Part shown: piece after piece, positions 22,197 through 32,734 of the stretch
How the letters are laid out: each line of letters starts with the position of its first letter
Position numbering within the stretch: the stretch's first letter is position 1
From: Alligator mississippiensis
Taxonomy: Eukaryota; Chordata; Crocodylia; Alligatoridae
Length of the DNA: 64,000 nucleotides
Reading direction: 5' to 3'
Assembly: GCF_030867095.1 (NCBI RefSeq)
Contig: NC_081829.1
Location: forward strand, 87,980,261-88,044,260
Position numbers and translations under genes: made by a program
Notes under the pieces: model-generated
Seen by the model: the letters and a program-made list of their open reading frames with translations, nothing else
What the model was told of the DNA's origin: nothing
Databases searched by the model: none

Positions 22197-23124
22197 GGCA
22201 CATCCAGACGAGTATGGCCATGCGGTATGTGGTGCTGCTAACACATCCGCAGGGCCACATACCACACAGTCAGGTATTCTCTGCACTGCAAGGGTGTGCA
22301 GCCTCTACATGCACTGCTCCACTTTTTTTCTGAGGTTTTTTTTTTTTTTATCCCTGAATATCAAGTGGGAAAACCTGCAGGGAAAAAAGTGGAGCAGCGC
22401 ACATCACTGAAAAGTGGAGCCAGGCCACCCAGAGACATGGCCTGTGACTGCCTGTGAAGAGCAGATCACCGCTGCTGCAGCCCCAGGGGGCCCCCAGGGC
22501 CCTGGGTAAGGCTGCTGGGGCCACTTGCCCACCCAGCAGCAGCAGCCTGCTGAAGCCCTGTGCACAGATCTGGGGGCCATGCCCCCCCAGGAAGAGCTGG
22601 GGGAATGATCAGAGAACTGGGGAATCGAACTAGGAGCTCCAGTTGACAGGTGGACCTGTCCCAGCTCCCAGGCAGTGCATGGCACCCTGCCGAGCCATGC
22701 TGCACCTGCGCAATGGTGTAGCTGCCGCATGGGTGCCAGGCGAGTGGGGTGGGGGGCCTCTGCCATGAGTGCCCAGAGGCCCCAATCACTGCTGCCAGAG
22801 CCGGTGAGTGCTAGGGTTTTTTTTGTTTTTTTTTTAAAGCTCCGCACTCTCCAGCTGTGGAGCACGTGGATGACAGCATGCTACCGCTGCTGACTGGGGC
22901 CAGTGCCAGCACCCAAGTCTGTCCAGCACAGCCCACACTGAGCGCCGGGAAGAGCCCAGTGCTGGCACTGGCCCCAGCTGACAGCGGCAGCATGCTGTCA
23001 TCCTGCACACAGATCTGGGGGCCTGTCCCCCCTGGGAGGGCTGCAGGGCAGTGCAAGACTCCTCCCAGGGGGTGTAGGCCCCTGGATCTGTATGTGGGAT
23101 GACAGCATGCTGCCGCTGCCAGCA
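22197..23124. mobile_element. GC-rich TIR element, same family as 32,312-32,731
   Basis: The left end GGCACATCCAGACGAGTATG, then GTGGTATGTGG...CACATACCACAC, CTCTGC-CTGCAAG and CCGCTGCTGCAGCCCCAGG, aligns with the copy at 32,312. No matching right terminus is found. Instead the right part holds an internal palindrome: TGACAGCATGCTACCGCTG at 22,871 is inverted as CAGCGGCAGCATGCTGTCA at 22,982, and a further direct copy, GATGACAGCATGCTGCCGCT, lies at 23,099. A poly-T tract is at 22,328-22,350. The element is rearranged and non-coding; the right limit is approximate. Confidence 0.6.
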
Positions 23125-23467
23125 AGTGATACTAGTTTTGTTTTGAACAGTTTGAGGTACAGTTCCACAAAACGCCCTGCACGTATCTCCTTGAAACATG
23201 GCAGACTACATGCGCTCAGAAGGGGCTTCCATCCCTGCAATTTTAATTTGAATCAGGCAAGAAATGACAAAGGTATAGGCATTTTTGTGATTCCCCATTA
23301 TAGCCTATTGGCAAAACGTTGAAACGCGTTTAAACAATGTCAAAACAGCAAAATGGTTTCAACGAATTAAAATGGAATAGTGTTTCAAAACAGCAAAATG
23401 AAACACTGTCCCTTCGAAATGGTGGAGTGGAAGTCGAAACGAAATGGTGCTGTTTTGCACGGCCCTA
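23125..23467. mobile_element. Left-truncated hAT copy (GAAAC-repeat subfamily)
   Basis: The core from about 23,125 to 23,300 matches the 49,207-49,845 element (GTTTTGAACAGTTTGAGG, CAGAAGGGGCTTCCATCCC, GATTCCCCATTATAGCCTAT). The right end GCACGGCCCTA is a hAT-type terminus of the same form. After the shared core the subterminal words are GTTTCAA/TTGAAAC and CGAAACGAAATGG rather than GAATCG. No left terminus is present. Confidence 0.75.
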
Positions 23468-26400
23468 CTTCCTACCTGCTTTGTTTGGACTTTAATCAAT
23501 CAACTATCAAAGAGGAATGCTTTGAAGCTATACAATTAAACAGTATAAGAAGGAAACAGAGTTGCCAGCAAAGTGTGCACTCCAGGAGAGAGAGAAATTG
23601 CTGCAACTTTGCACCCAGCTAATCAGACCTTGGTGAGGGATCCTTGCCTGGTGAAGGCTGCAAAGACAGAAGCCGCTTCCTGCCTGCATTGGTGAGAGAC
23701 ACTTTTTTGCAGCTAACATACACTAGGACTTTTGTGATAGTTAATTTACTGACTATTCAGAAGAAATCTTTTTCTGTTGTTTAGTTGCATAGCTCGTGTA
23801 TGGTATTGTTATTAAAGCCTTTCTGCCATTAATCAAACAAGATGTTGTGTCAATCCTTAACAGCATTTGGTTTAAATCCCATTTTTAACTGCAACATTGA
23901 CAACTTTTAGCTCATTGCACGATCAGGTCTGCAGTATTTAAAATCTGTGATGATTTTGCATAATCTTAATTTTAATCTTAATTGCTTGGGAATTACATGG
24001 CCATCAAAGGTGCACACCTGCTGCAAATGGGTACAGTCAACATTGTCTCTGGATTAGAGACTAATGAGGTTACATGCAGTTACACCAATTGTTTGCATCA
24101 GTTGAAGGCTTCAATAGCTGTTTACGTATCTGCCACTCTTACCAACAAACCTCCTTGGTTAGAAAAAGGTTCCTAGTTAGGATTCAGGTCAGACTGAAAC
24201 CAAACCAACTTCCACGCGGCTGTGCCCATCAGTTGCAAACACTCTCAGCAGAATTTCAGCTCCACCATGAGGTCTCTAGAATGCGATGGCAGACAGGTAC
24301 CATAAGCAAATGCACAGTTACTACCTACAAACATCAGGGCACAATGTAAAATAGTCATTTGTGACGCTGCATAAAAACACACAAAAATAATTACAAGTAG
24401 CTTACTTTATTTTATGCTATATTTAATTATAAAATGACTGCACTCCTTGGCCTAGCATAATAGACACTTATATAAATAGTCCAGTATTAGATTTATTGTT
24501 TTATAGCCATCTATTGTCCAAAAGAAGATCCTAAATCTCATTCAGGGAGGTCTGGTCTAAGAACAGATTTACTGCTAGAGCTATACTGGAGCCTTATACA
24601 AGCAAATCTCCGATATATAACTTATATGATAAGTTGTATGGACAAAAGCATTTTTGCAAGTAATGAAATGTCATTGAACATCATACAAGAACCAACATCA
24701 CTAAACTGGGAAAAGTTCCTAGTAGAGAGCTGGCTAGTTTGTTCTTAATTCGTTATTACTAGGAAAGATTTGTTTCCTGAAGGACTGGACAGCTTTTACA
24801 CTGGGCTTGAATTAAGCTATGGCTTGTGATATTGCACACTGGTAGTCTCTCAAACTGCTACTTTGCTTTCCAGAATATCAGGTTTGTTTCTGGCTTTGGT
24901 TGCTGTTTGTTGCTGAGTGTTTACTCTAGACTAAGTCTTATTCTAATTCTCGGGGGCTTTTTGCCTGGGAATTATGCTGCCATCAAACTGAATGAAACAG
25001 TTGTCTCCTACATAATTTCCTAAATTATTATTATAAGACAAAATTTTAACAAGTATATTTTCCCTATATTTGTAATGCTCCCCATCCTCTTTCCTTACTT
25101 GTATCCATAGGTATTAGACTGCTGAATGACTGGGGAAGAGACAGGATTAAAAAAGGTAAGGCTATTTCTTTAGGAGAAAGGAAAACCTGGTTTGGGAAGA
25201 GGCCAGGACCTGTACTGGAAGTGGGGAAGTACATCAGGTAGAGTACATCCTCTGGGTCATAGGAATTAAGTGCATACTTATTTCCCTTCTCTTCCCCTTC
25301 TTCTTCCCTATCACTATTACTATGTTATCTAATGTTGTGGTGAGTAATAATACATTAGGCTTCAGACCAGAGGGAATGTTGATGTACTTTAAAGTACTAG
25401 AATACAACATCGTTAGCTATTACAATGCAGGATGTTAAAAATATTAATTATCAATATATTTACTATTAAAAAATTTGCACCGCTAATGACATCAAGATGC
25501 ACTCTTACTTCCAATAGATGTAAGTAAAAGACAAGTTTGGATTGCTTTCATATCTAGAGACCATGGTGTAAGTCATTCCATTGCAGATACCATGGTGATG
25601 AGTCTGGCACAAATGCCTAGAAAGATAAATATAGTTCACTCTCCATTCCTGAATCTGGATATAAATGTCTCCATGCCATATGTGCAATGTTGCTTTTGAG
25701 ATAAGACAAACTGCCCAATAAAATTTTCAGTGACCTAAGAAGTCATTGAAGTTACAGAAGAAGTGGCCTCATGGCTGTGCGCAGCAGTGGCATTCATTTG
25801 TTGTCGATCAGCTTAGACAACACTTTCACCACTCTTGGTGTTGAATAACTACGTAGGATTTAAGGGACAGAGCAGCTGTAGAACCAGGAAAATAAAATGG
25901 ACTTACATCCCTGATGTAATTGCACAGTGAATTTGTGTTACACCAGAAATCCAACCAGGTTCCAGTATCTTTTACATTCCTGAAGACCTATCATTACCAG
26001 TTTTATTTTGCGGGCTGCAGAATAAAGGATCTGTTTCATTCAGAAAATACTTAGGAGGTCAGAAAATGCTTTGCTTTCCCTTAGGCTTTTCAGTAGCAGC
26101 AGGGAAGTAGATTTGGTTTCTAAATACAAAGGAAACAATCTAACAGTACATAGGCTCCATGCTGTTCTGGGTGGGGGTGAACTAATAACCAAGTGAAAAT
26201 TTACAGATTAAACTCAAATAAGGATGTGGGCAGCTCAGCTGTCTTCTTTGATCATAGGAAAATTAACCATAAGAAGGATCATTTGCATTATTGTTATGTA
26301 AGGAAGAGACACAAACCTCTTTTTTGCTAATCCACCTCAACAACAAAGGAACGGGCAATGGTTACCTCTGATTTTATATCTGTTTTCAGTAGCTTAGCTG

Positions 26401-26889
26401 AGCTACTGAGTGCTCTCAACTGCCATCAAAGTCAATAGGAGCTGTGGATGCTCAGTCTTAGGTAGGTCCCTAATTCCCATAGAGTCTCACACAAGAAATC
26501 CACCTGTGTATTCTTTTCACCGAACAGCTGAGAACAGTTGCTCATAGCACCGATGAGCAGCAGATTAACTGTTAGTTATACAGCATTGCGTGAAGGGCCC
26601 TGAATAATTTTCTCTCTCTCACTTTTAATTGAGTGTGCGCCTTACATTTGAGAGTTAGAAGGGCATCTTTTCTGGATTAACTTTGAGCTTCTGAGCTGCC
26701 GCATTCTTTTATAATCCTTTGGAGAAAATGGGATTTAGTTAAAGTGAGACTCCTTTGAGAAAAATCCAATTTATTTTTCAGTATGCACATGCTCTTGTTT
26801 ACATGGCCACTCTAGTTGTTCATACACAGTTCTCCTCATACCTGGCTCCCTGCTGCCCTGCCCTTTCTTTCCCTTCCCTTCCTAGGGGG
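23468..26889. other. AT-rich sequence, no supported gene
   Basis: About 3.4 kb of unique-looking DNA. A stretch at about 26,405-26,475 (CATCAAAGTCAATAGGAGCTG...GGATGCTCAG) resembles a widespread old amniote repeat, named here only tentatively. The open frames are short and have no recognisable product. Confidence 0.45.
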
Positions 26890-28690
26890 TAAAGATGCAT
26901 TGCAAGGAGAACAACAATCTGAAATTTCCTGATGACATTGATTTGCTGGACCCAGGGGATAAGGGCTGTTAGAGCCAGGCAGACTTCTTCTACAAGCCTG
27001 GCAACAATTCTGGCCACATATGATTGGGGACAAGACAAAGATCATGGTCCTCTATAGAAGAAAGGAAGAGAAGCATGTAGACATTTGCAATAGGTGTCAG
27101 CAGAGTGGACAACATGGACAGGTTCATTTACTTGGGAAGCCTTGTTATGTGAGATCTCTTAAGGGATCATGAGGCTGGTGCCAGTAACACTGGGGCTAAG
27201 TACAGGCAGTCAAAATGCCCAAGGCTGAATTGATTCAGTCGTTGCAGGTTAGTCTAAGCTGCAGAGGTTGAACTGATAAGAAAATGAACACACATTCACT
27301 TTTGATTCAGGAAATGCAGGCACATGCCTGCAGTGGCTCAAGCCAGAATCCAGGGTGCGCTAAAAGACACCTGCCAGACACTGCCAAAGGTACAAGAGCC
27401 CTCCAAGACTTTTCCCCCCTCCTTGCTGGAACAGAGGGGACATGGCCAGTCCCCATCCCATGCTCTGCCTGGTGGGGGGGGAGGGGAGGTAGGAGGTAGT
27501 GGCATTAAATTGATAAAAGCTTGAACAGTAATAGTTCTTTCTCTGAAAAATGATAAACTGAAGAATGATAACCACAACCTGGGCTGTGTGTTCGCTTACT
27601 CTTCCTGCTGCCCCCGAGGTCTCTGGGATTTACAATCCACAATCACAGTACCAGGACTCTCAGGGTTGCTTGTCACTTCTTCTTCCTGCTTCCAGGTGCC
27701 TCTGGGATTTGTAGTCCACAGTCGCAGGCAGCACTAAGTTTTAGCAGGCCAGGACACTTCTGTACTTGGGGGAAGGTGAGTTTAACCGTCACCTCTGGCG
27801 CCAGACCTCAGCTTGGGTTTGCCTCAGGGGAGCAGTAAGCCAGCCCTCACTGATCCAGCTAGGGAGCAGAAGGGCGGGGCCAGCCCTGCTCTTTGGAGCA
27901 GATAGTACAGCCCAGGGCTGAAAAGCATGCTGGGATGCTGGGGGACTCTGATTTAACTGAAACCAGGAAGGGGTCTGGGACAGAAGTTTCATAAACCAGT
28001 TTGACCTAAATTAGTTAAGTCTGATACTACATCCAACCAGGTTTATCTTAAACTAGTTTTGGCCATTTTTAAAGTAGTTGATGTGCACTGAACTTCTGTT
28101 GTGTTACAGGTTTAAACCAATTTCTGATCATGCAAACCGGTTTGTGTGTAGCTTCTGTCCCTAGCCTGGGTAATTGGAAGTCAGTGTAAATAGATAAGGG
28201 AATCTCTCCAGGCACTAAAATTAGGCTGCTCAAGATGTGCTTGTTGTCAATGTTTGCTTATGTGGCAGGAACATGGACTTTAAAAAGGATGACACACTAA
28301 GACTGCTGGTCTTTGAAATGAAATGTTACAGGTAGTTGCTTGAGGGCAGCTGGTGAGAGCACATGAGAAATGGGATGATCAGGACAAGGAGCAATATGAA
28401 AGACTGTCACTGGCACAACAATGAGGAGGAAGTTCTGGCTGTTTGGGAACATCTGTTGGTGAAGGGTGACCACCTGCTAAAGGTTGTGCTCTTTGGCCTG
28501 GTAGAAGAAAGCAGACTGAGGGGCAGGCCATGCAGAAAGTGGCTTGCATGAAAGAATAGTGTAGCTGGGGAACCCGAGATGCTATATGCCAAATTGCAAG
28601 GTGGAGCACAGTGGAGAATTAAAATACAACACATGATTGTTGCTGCAGTCATTAGACTGTGGAACAGAGGAAACAAGAAGCAACATTTCC
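26890..28690 (+). mobile_element. RTE-like LINE, reverse transcriptase C-terminal half, split by a DNA transposon
   Basis: Plus-strand translation gives FPDDIDLLDPGDKG (the FADD active-site block with Ala changed to Pro), then VDNMDRFIYLGSLV up to 27,190. After the inserted element it resumes near 28,171 with LGN.KSV, GISPGTKIRLLKM, WTLKR(M/D), FEMKCYR, GHxxR-like LFGNICW, and GRPCRKWL. This order (YLGS, thumb, ETWTLKK, FEMKCYR, GH.CR, RGRPR..W) is that of the C-terminal region of RTE/BovB-like endonuclease-reverse transcriptases. Stops and frame changes are frequent. The DNA transposon at 27,195-28,165, with its CTGGG duplication, sits directly after YLGSLV..., so it is younger than the LINE. 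Clade inferred. Confidence 0.8.
27195..28165 (+). mobile_element. Non-autonomous DNA transposon, 5-bp-TSD family, copy 2
   Basis: Begins GCTAAGTACAGGCAG and ends CTTCTGTCCCTAGC, with CTGGG on each side (27,190-27,194 and 28,166-28,170). The left 350 bases (TTCACTTTTGATTCAGG, CAGTGGCTCAAGCCAGAA, GTGGCATTAAATTGATAAAA) and the right 230 bases (GACTCTGATTTAACTGAAAC, CAGAAGTTTCATAAACCAG) match copy 1. The internal module at 27,581-27,725 is the reverse complement of the module in copy 1. About 190 bases after the module are absent from copy 1. It interrupts an RTE-like LINE. Confidence 0.88.
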
Positions 28691-29338
28691 TTTGAAAAAT
28701 GTTTGGAAGACATGTATGATTTAAAAAATAGTTAAAGAAAAATTGAAGGTTATTAGTCTGTGAATGGTTTTGTTGCTATAAAAGGAGTCATTTGTGGAGC
28801 AAGGTACTACCTTGGCATGGAGGTGCTACATGGTGTGGAGCACAGCCCACCCTATTCCTGCATGCAACTCTCAAGCATGCCCGGAGCTGTAGTCCTGAGG
28901 GCTGGGCAGTGTGGTGGTGGGGTTGGGGTTGCATGGTGGTCAGACTCGGTTTCTTGGAAGCCCCCACAACAGCAGCTTGCTTTTGCCCTCATACTCTGGC
29001 TGCCACTTCCAGTGTCTCTGCTGCTGCCCTTGGACCCAGGCCCACTGCCTGGGCACCCTGGCCCATCTGCTCCACACCCACTGCTGGGGCACCGGATGGA
29101 GCGGGTGGGAGGGCAAGCAAGGAACTACTTCCCACAGGTCTGGTGCCCTTTGCAGGAATGTATGGAGAGCAGATCATGGCTCTGCTCTGGGCCCGGGCCC
29201 TGGCCCTGAACTGTCACTGCCCTAAAATCCTGGCCCCAGCTCTGCCCATCCACCCTACTCCTGGAAGCTTCTTCCTGCCTGCCTGACACCTCATCCCATC
29301 TTCCCAGCTGAGTGGGTCCTGCCAGCAGAAGTTCTGAG
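28691..29338. other. Unassigned GC-rich sequence
   Basis: GC-rich from about 28,800. Several overlapping open frames exist in all frames, which is a compositional effect. No repeat family identified. Confidence 0.45.
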
Positions 29339-29346
29339 CTGGTTTC

Positions 29347-30430
29347 TAGGGGTGCACCAATAGGGATTTTTGTGTCCAATACCGATAGTTGATTTTTAAG
29401 GAGGCATATTGGCTGATACAGATCTGATTTCCAATACCAGCCCAGCAGCTTGAAGAGCAGTGTCTGGGTGGTAAGTCTGTTATGGTGGAAGTGGATGGGA
29501 AGAGAAGGGGCACGGGAGGGGGTGCAGATTGAGGTCCCTCTGATGAGAGAGGAAGTAGGACTAGGGCAGGGGCTGGGGGCACTACCCAGCTGGGGTGGGG
29601 TGGGGCACAGGACAGAGATGCAAGCAGCTTGTTTGGGGTGCATGGGTGGGGAGGAGCTCCTGCCACTGTGTGCACTCTGGGAGGTCATAGGGGGGGCATG
29701 TGCCCCTGGGTCTGCAAGGGGAGGAGCAGCTGCAGCTGCAGACTGGGGCTGTGTCGGAGTCTTCCTGGGGGGGCTGGATGGGCTGTGCTTGAGGCAAGCA
29801 GTGGTGGTGCTGGGAGGGAGGCTGTGGGGGGGAGGGGGCTGCAGCCATTCCAGAATTCGCCATAGCCCCCCAACACCCCCACCCAACACTGCTGCCGCCC
29901 GCCCTGAGTGCAGCTGGCCCCAGCCTGCCCTGCCCTGCACATATCTGGGGTCACATGACCCCCATGCCTTTCTGGACAAGTGGCAAAAGTAGTGGTGGGA
30001 GCTGCAGGACAAATGGACGAGTGCTAGATGGACCACTGGACAAGTGGCTCCTGGATGAGTGGTGCACAGTGGTGAGAGCCACCCTGCCACTCCCTCCCTG
30101 TGTCCCCTGGATGAGCCGTGGCTGAGTCTTGTGCCCGCCCTGGCCCGGCAGGGCAGCGCTTGCCCCAGCCGCACTTCCTCTCACTGCAGGGGCCTTGATT
30201 TCCCCCCGCGCCCCCACCCCCTTCCACCACACCAGGCTTACCAGCTGCAAGCAGCTCTCCACACTGCCAGGCTGTGCTCCTTGCTGCCTACATGCTGTGC
30301 TGCGGCTGTGCGCATGCACAGGCCATTTATCAGCCAAATTATCAGCTGTATCAAGCTGATTTCTGATACAGACAATTTTCTTTATATCAGTGTCAATCCG
30401 GTATCAGACCAATGTATTGGTGCACCTCTC
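29347..30430. mobile_element. Non-autonomous hAT transposon, 1,084 bp
   Basis: The terminal inverted repeats are TAGGGGTGCACCAATA and the complement of TATTGGTGCACCTCTC. An exact 8-bp duplication, CTGGTTTC, flanks it at 29,339-29,346 and 30,431-30,438. Subterminal words TATCAG, CTGATACAG and CCAATACC recur at both ends (for example 29,420 and 30,350-30,410), consistent with transposase-binding repeats. The middle is GC-rich and without transposase. Long open frames on both strands here are compositional. Confidence 0.93.
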
Positions 30431-30438
30431 CTGGTTTC

Positions 30439-32308
30439 CATAGAGACTTTGCCCACCTGGTACCCGCTGCCCCCTTGTGTCTCCCCCCCCAGCTGCCATG
30501 CCATGGTGTAAACAGCCATGATGCGGGGCCAAGGCCGGGTCAGCAACTCCCTGTTCTACCCCAGCCCTCAACAGCTCACCAAAACTCCTTAAGTAGTTCT
30601 CCAGCCCAAATACTTGTGCACCCCTGTACTATGTGCTGTGTAGCTGACTTCCTTTTTACCCTTGATGAGCATCCAGTGTGATCATGGACACTTGGAGTCA
30701 AGTTTATGACTCCTGGCTGTGTTCTGCTTTCATGTGTGTAAATCCAGCTGTTGCGAATAAAAGCAGTTTGGCCCCTGAGCTGTAGAAAAGGGATGATTTC
30801 AGGCATCAGTTCCAGTCTCTTATTCTCCCTCCCTTTTTTCATTTCTTTTACCTTTTTTTACTGTTCCTTATTCTCTTCCATTCCCTCTCAGACCTGCCTG
30901 CTTTCATTATAAGGTTGAGGGGCAGTGCGGAAGAAATACATTCATCTCATGCATTTTCATGAATATCAATTGCAGTTTGGATACCAGAAGATTCTTCCTA
31001 CGTCTTGGTAGATCTGAGGATCTTTCTTAAATCCTCCCTCAGGTAAACCAGGCATTTTCCTGAGTTGAGCTTCCCACTGGTCCCCTCAGCCTCAGCCCTG
31101 CTATAGTTATAGTGGTGATTTTGCCTTTTGTTGTTTTGTTCACTGCATGTCTAAATATAATAACGATTGTCAGTAAAAGGCATTTCTTTTCCTCTGTCAG
31201 TCCTTGAAAAGCAATATTCACAAACACTTTTGGACTTCTGGAGACGAGAACAAGTGTATGCGGTTCAATTGTCATGGAATTTAGCTCTTTCATGTGTGAC
31301 CAGATAGCATTGTGTTTTTCCAGCCAGACTCGAGCTGAAAAGGACAGAAAAGAAATCCTAGTGATTGTACTGGAGGGAAAACTTCAGCATCAAAACCCCT
31401 ACTGGGATACTGGGCTATTACTGGGGGAATAAATGCTTCTATTATTTTGTAGTCTTTCTTGTTTTGCTAGTCATTAGTTTTAAATCCTCCTAGAAACAAA
31501 AGGCCCAAACCATGAAGCAAGCTTACAGTGTATTCTCTCCTGCACTAGGACACAGTTTAAGTCAGGGTAACATTTTCATTGACTTTAGTGGCAATAGGTG
31601 GAGGCTCAACAGCAACTTGTGATTGGTTGAAAATATTATTATTTATGGCCCAGCATTCCCCTGTGCTTGGCACTGTGCAAATATTGACCAAAAAGGCAGT
31701 CCTTGATCCAAAATGGTTACAATCTAAGTAGTGGGTACAAACAGGATTACAGCACCTTCTATAAGAGGCAGAGCAACATGGACTGTAGTGATATAGGACT
31801 TTCCAAATTGGTGAAAAATGGCTAGGGAGTGTAAGAACTGTTTATAACCTTATTCATTATTTGATGTGCTTGATCTTAAAATTCCTGAGTAAGTGGGAGA
31901 GGGAGGTGGAAATCTGTGAACAAAAACATAATCTAACCCTCCTGGGTTACTATCTTCCAGGCCACTGCACAGTTTTATATGCAGAGGAATCTTGACTGGA
32001 GTGCTGATGATATAATTATACCATAAAAAGGTGCCATTCTAATACAGAAATAGTTAAAAGAAATAAGTCAGTTTAAATATACAGATTATTTCTGAATGCG
32101 GTCACATTTTCCAGTAATGGAAAACACTGTTTGAGCCTGTGCACTACAGAAATTTATTTTATATTTCAAATACCGAGGAAGTGTTTACATGCAAAGTTGA
32201 GTTTGTTCAATTCAAGGTAAGATATTAAACCCATGTAGCTGAAGTGGTGCAAAAGCCTGTGGGAACAGACTTATTTCAGTTTAAAAGAGGCTCATTTTCT
32301 TTAGCCTA
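30439..32308. other. Mostly unassigned AT-rich sequence
   Basis: No gene recognised. A SINE/L2-type fragment at 31,633-31,765 is listed separately. Confidence 0.5.
31633..31765 (+). mobile_element. Old MIR/L2-type 3' fragment
   Basis: Contains ATTATTATTTATGGCCCAGC, GTGCTTGGCACTGTGCAA, AGGCAGTCCTTGATCC and GTTACAATCTAAGTA. This is the common amniote order found at MIR/L2-type 3' ends (GGCACTGTGC, ACAGTCCCTGCCC, CTTACAATCTAA). Orientation follows that family's sense strand. MIR was not separated from L2. Confidence 0.65.
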
Positions 32309-32311
32309 ATT

Positions 32312-32731
32312 GGCCGCATCCAGATGAGCATGGCCGTGTGGTATGTAGCACCACATACCACACATTCAATTGTTCTCTGCCCTGCAAGACAGCAGCATGG
32401 AGGGTTTTCTTGACTCCTGGATATCCAGGAAAAAAGCAGGGTAGAGCATGCACGGGTGGCGTGTGCCGCTCAAAAGCGGAGTTGGGCTTCCCAGAGCCAT
32501 GGCGGCTGCCAGCTAGGGTCTGTGTGGCAGAATCGCTGCTGCTGCAGCCCCAGGAGGCCCCCAGGACCCCAGGTAAGGCTGCTGGGGCCAGCCCAGTGCT
32601 GGCCCCAGCCTCCCCTACTGGCCCCAGGGTAATTTGCCATGTGCCAGAGTGTGCATGGCACAGGTGTGCCCCAGGGACACTGCTAGTTGTCCCTGGGGAC
32701 CCAAAAGTCCACACCATGTGTGGATGCAGCC
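32312..32731. mobile_element. TIR element, GGC(C/A)CATCCAGA family
   Basis: The ends are GGCCGCATCCAGATGAGCAT and the complement of ACCATGTGTGGATGCAGCC, so both termini read GGC(C/T)GCATCCA. ATT occurs on both sides (32,309-32,311 and 32,732-32,734), a possible 3-bp target duplication. The inside (GTGTGGTATGTAGCACCACA, GCTGCTGCAGCCCCAGG, AGGTAAGGCTGCTGGGGCC) matches the copy at 22,197. Non-coding. A GG-start and 3-bp duplication would fit PIF/Harbinger, but the evidence is thin. Confidence 0.72.
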
Positions 32732-32734
32732 ATT

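Noticed and set aside
28792-29286. Overlapping long frames upstream of the 29.3-kb hAT element
   Set aside because: Open in all three frames because of high GC; no domain.
29125-30174. Minus-strand open frame of 349 codons
   Set aside because: It overlaps a hAT element bounded by an exact 8-bp duplication, is rich in Pro, Ser and His in several frames at once, and has no domain. It is a compositional effect of GC-rich sequence.
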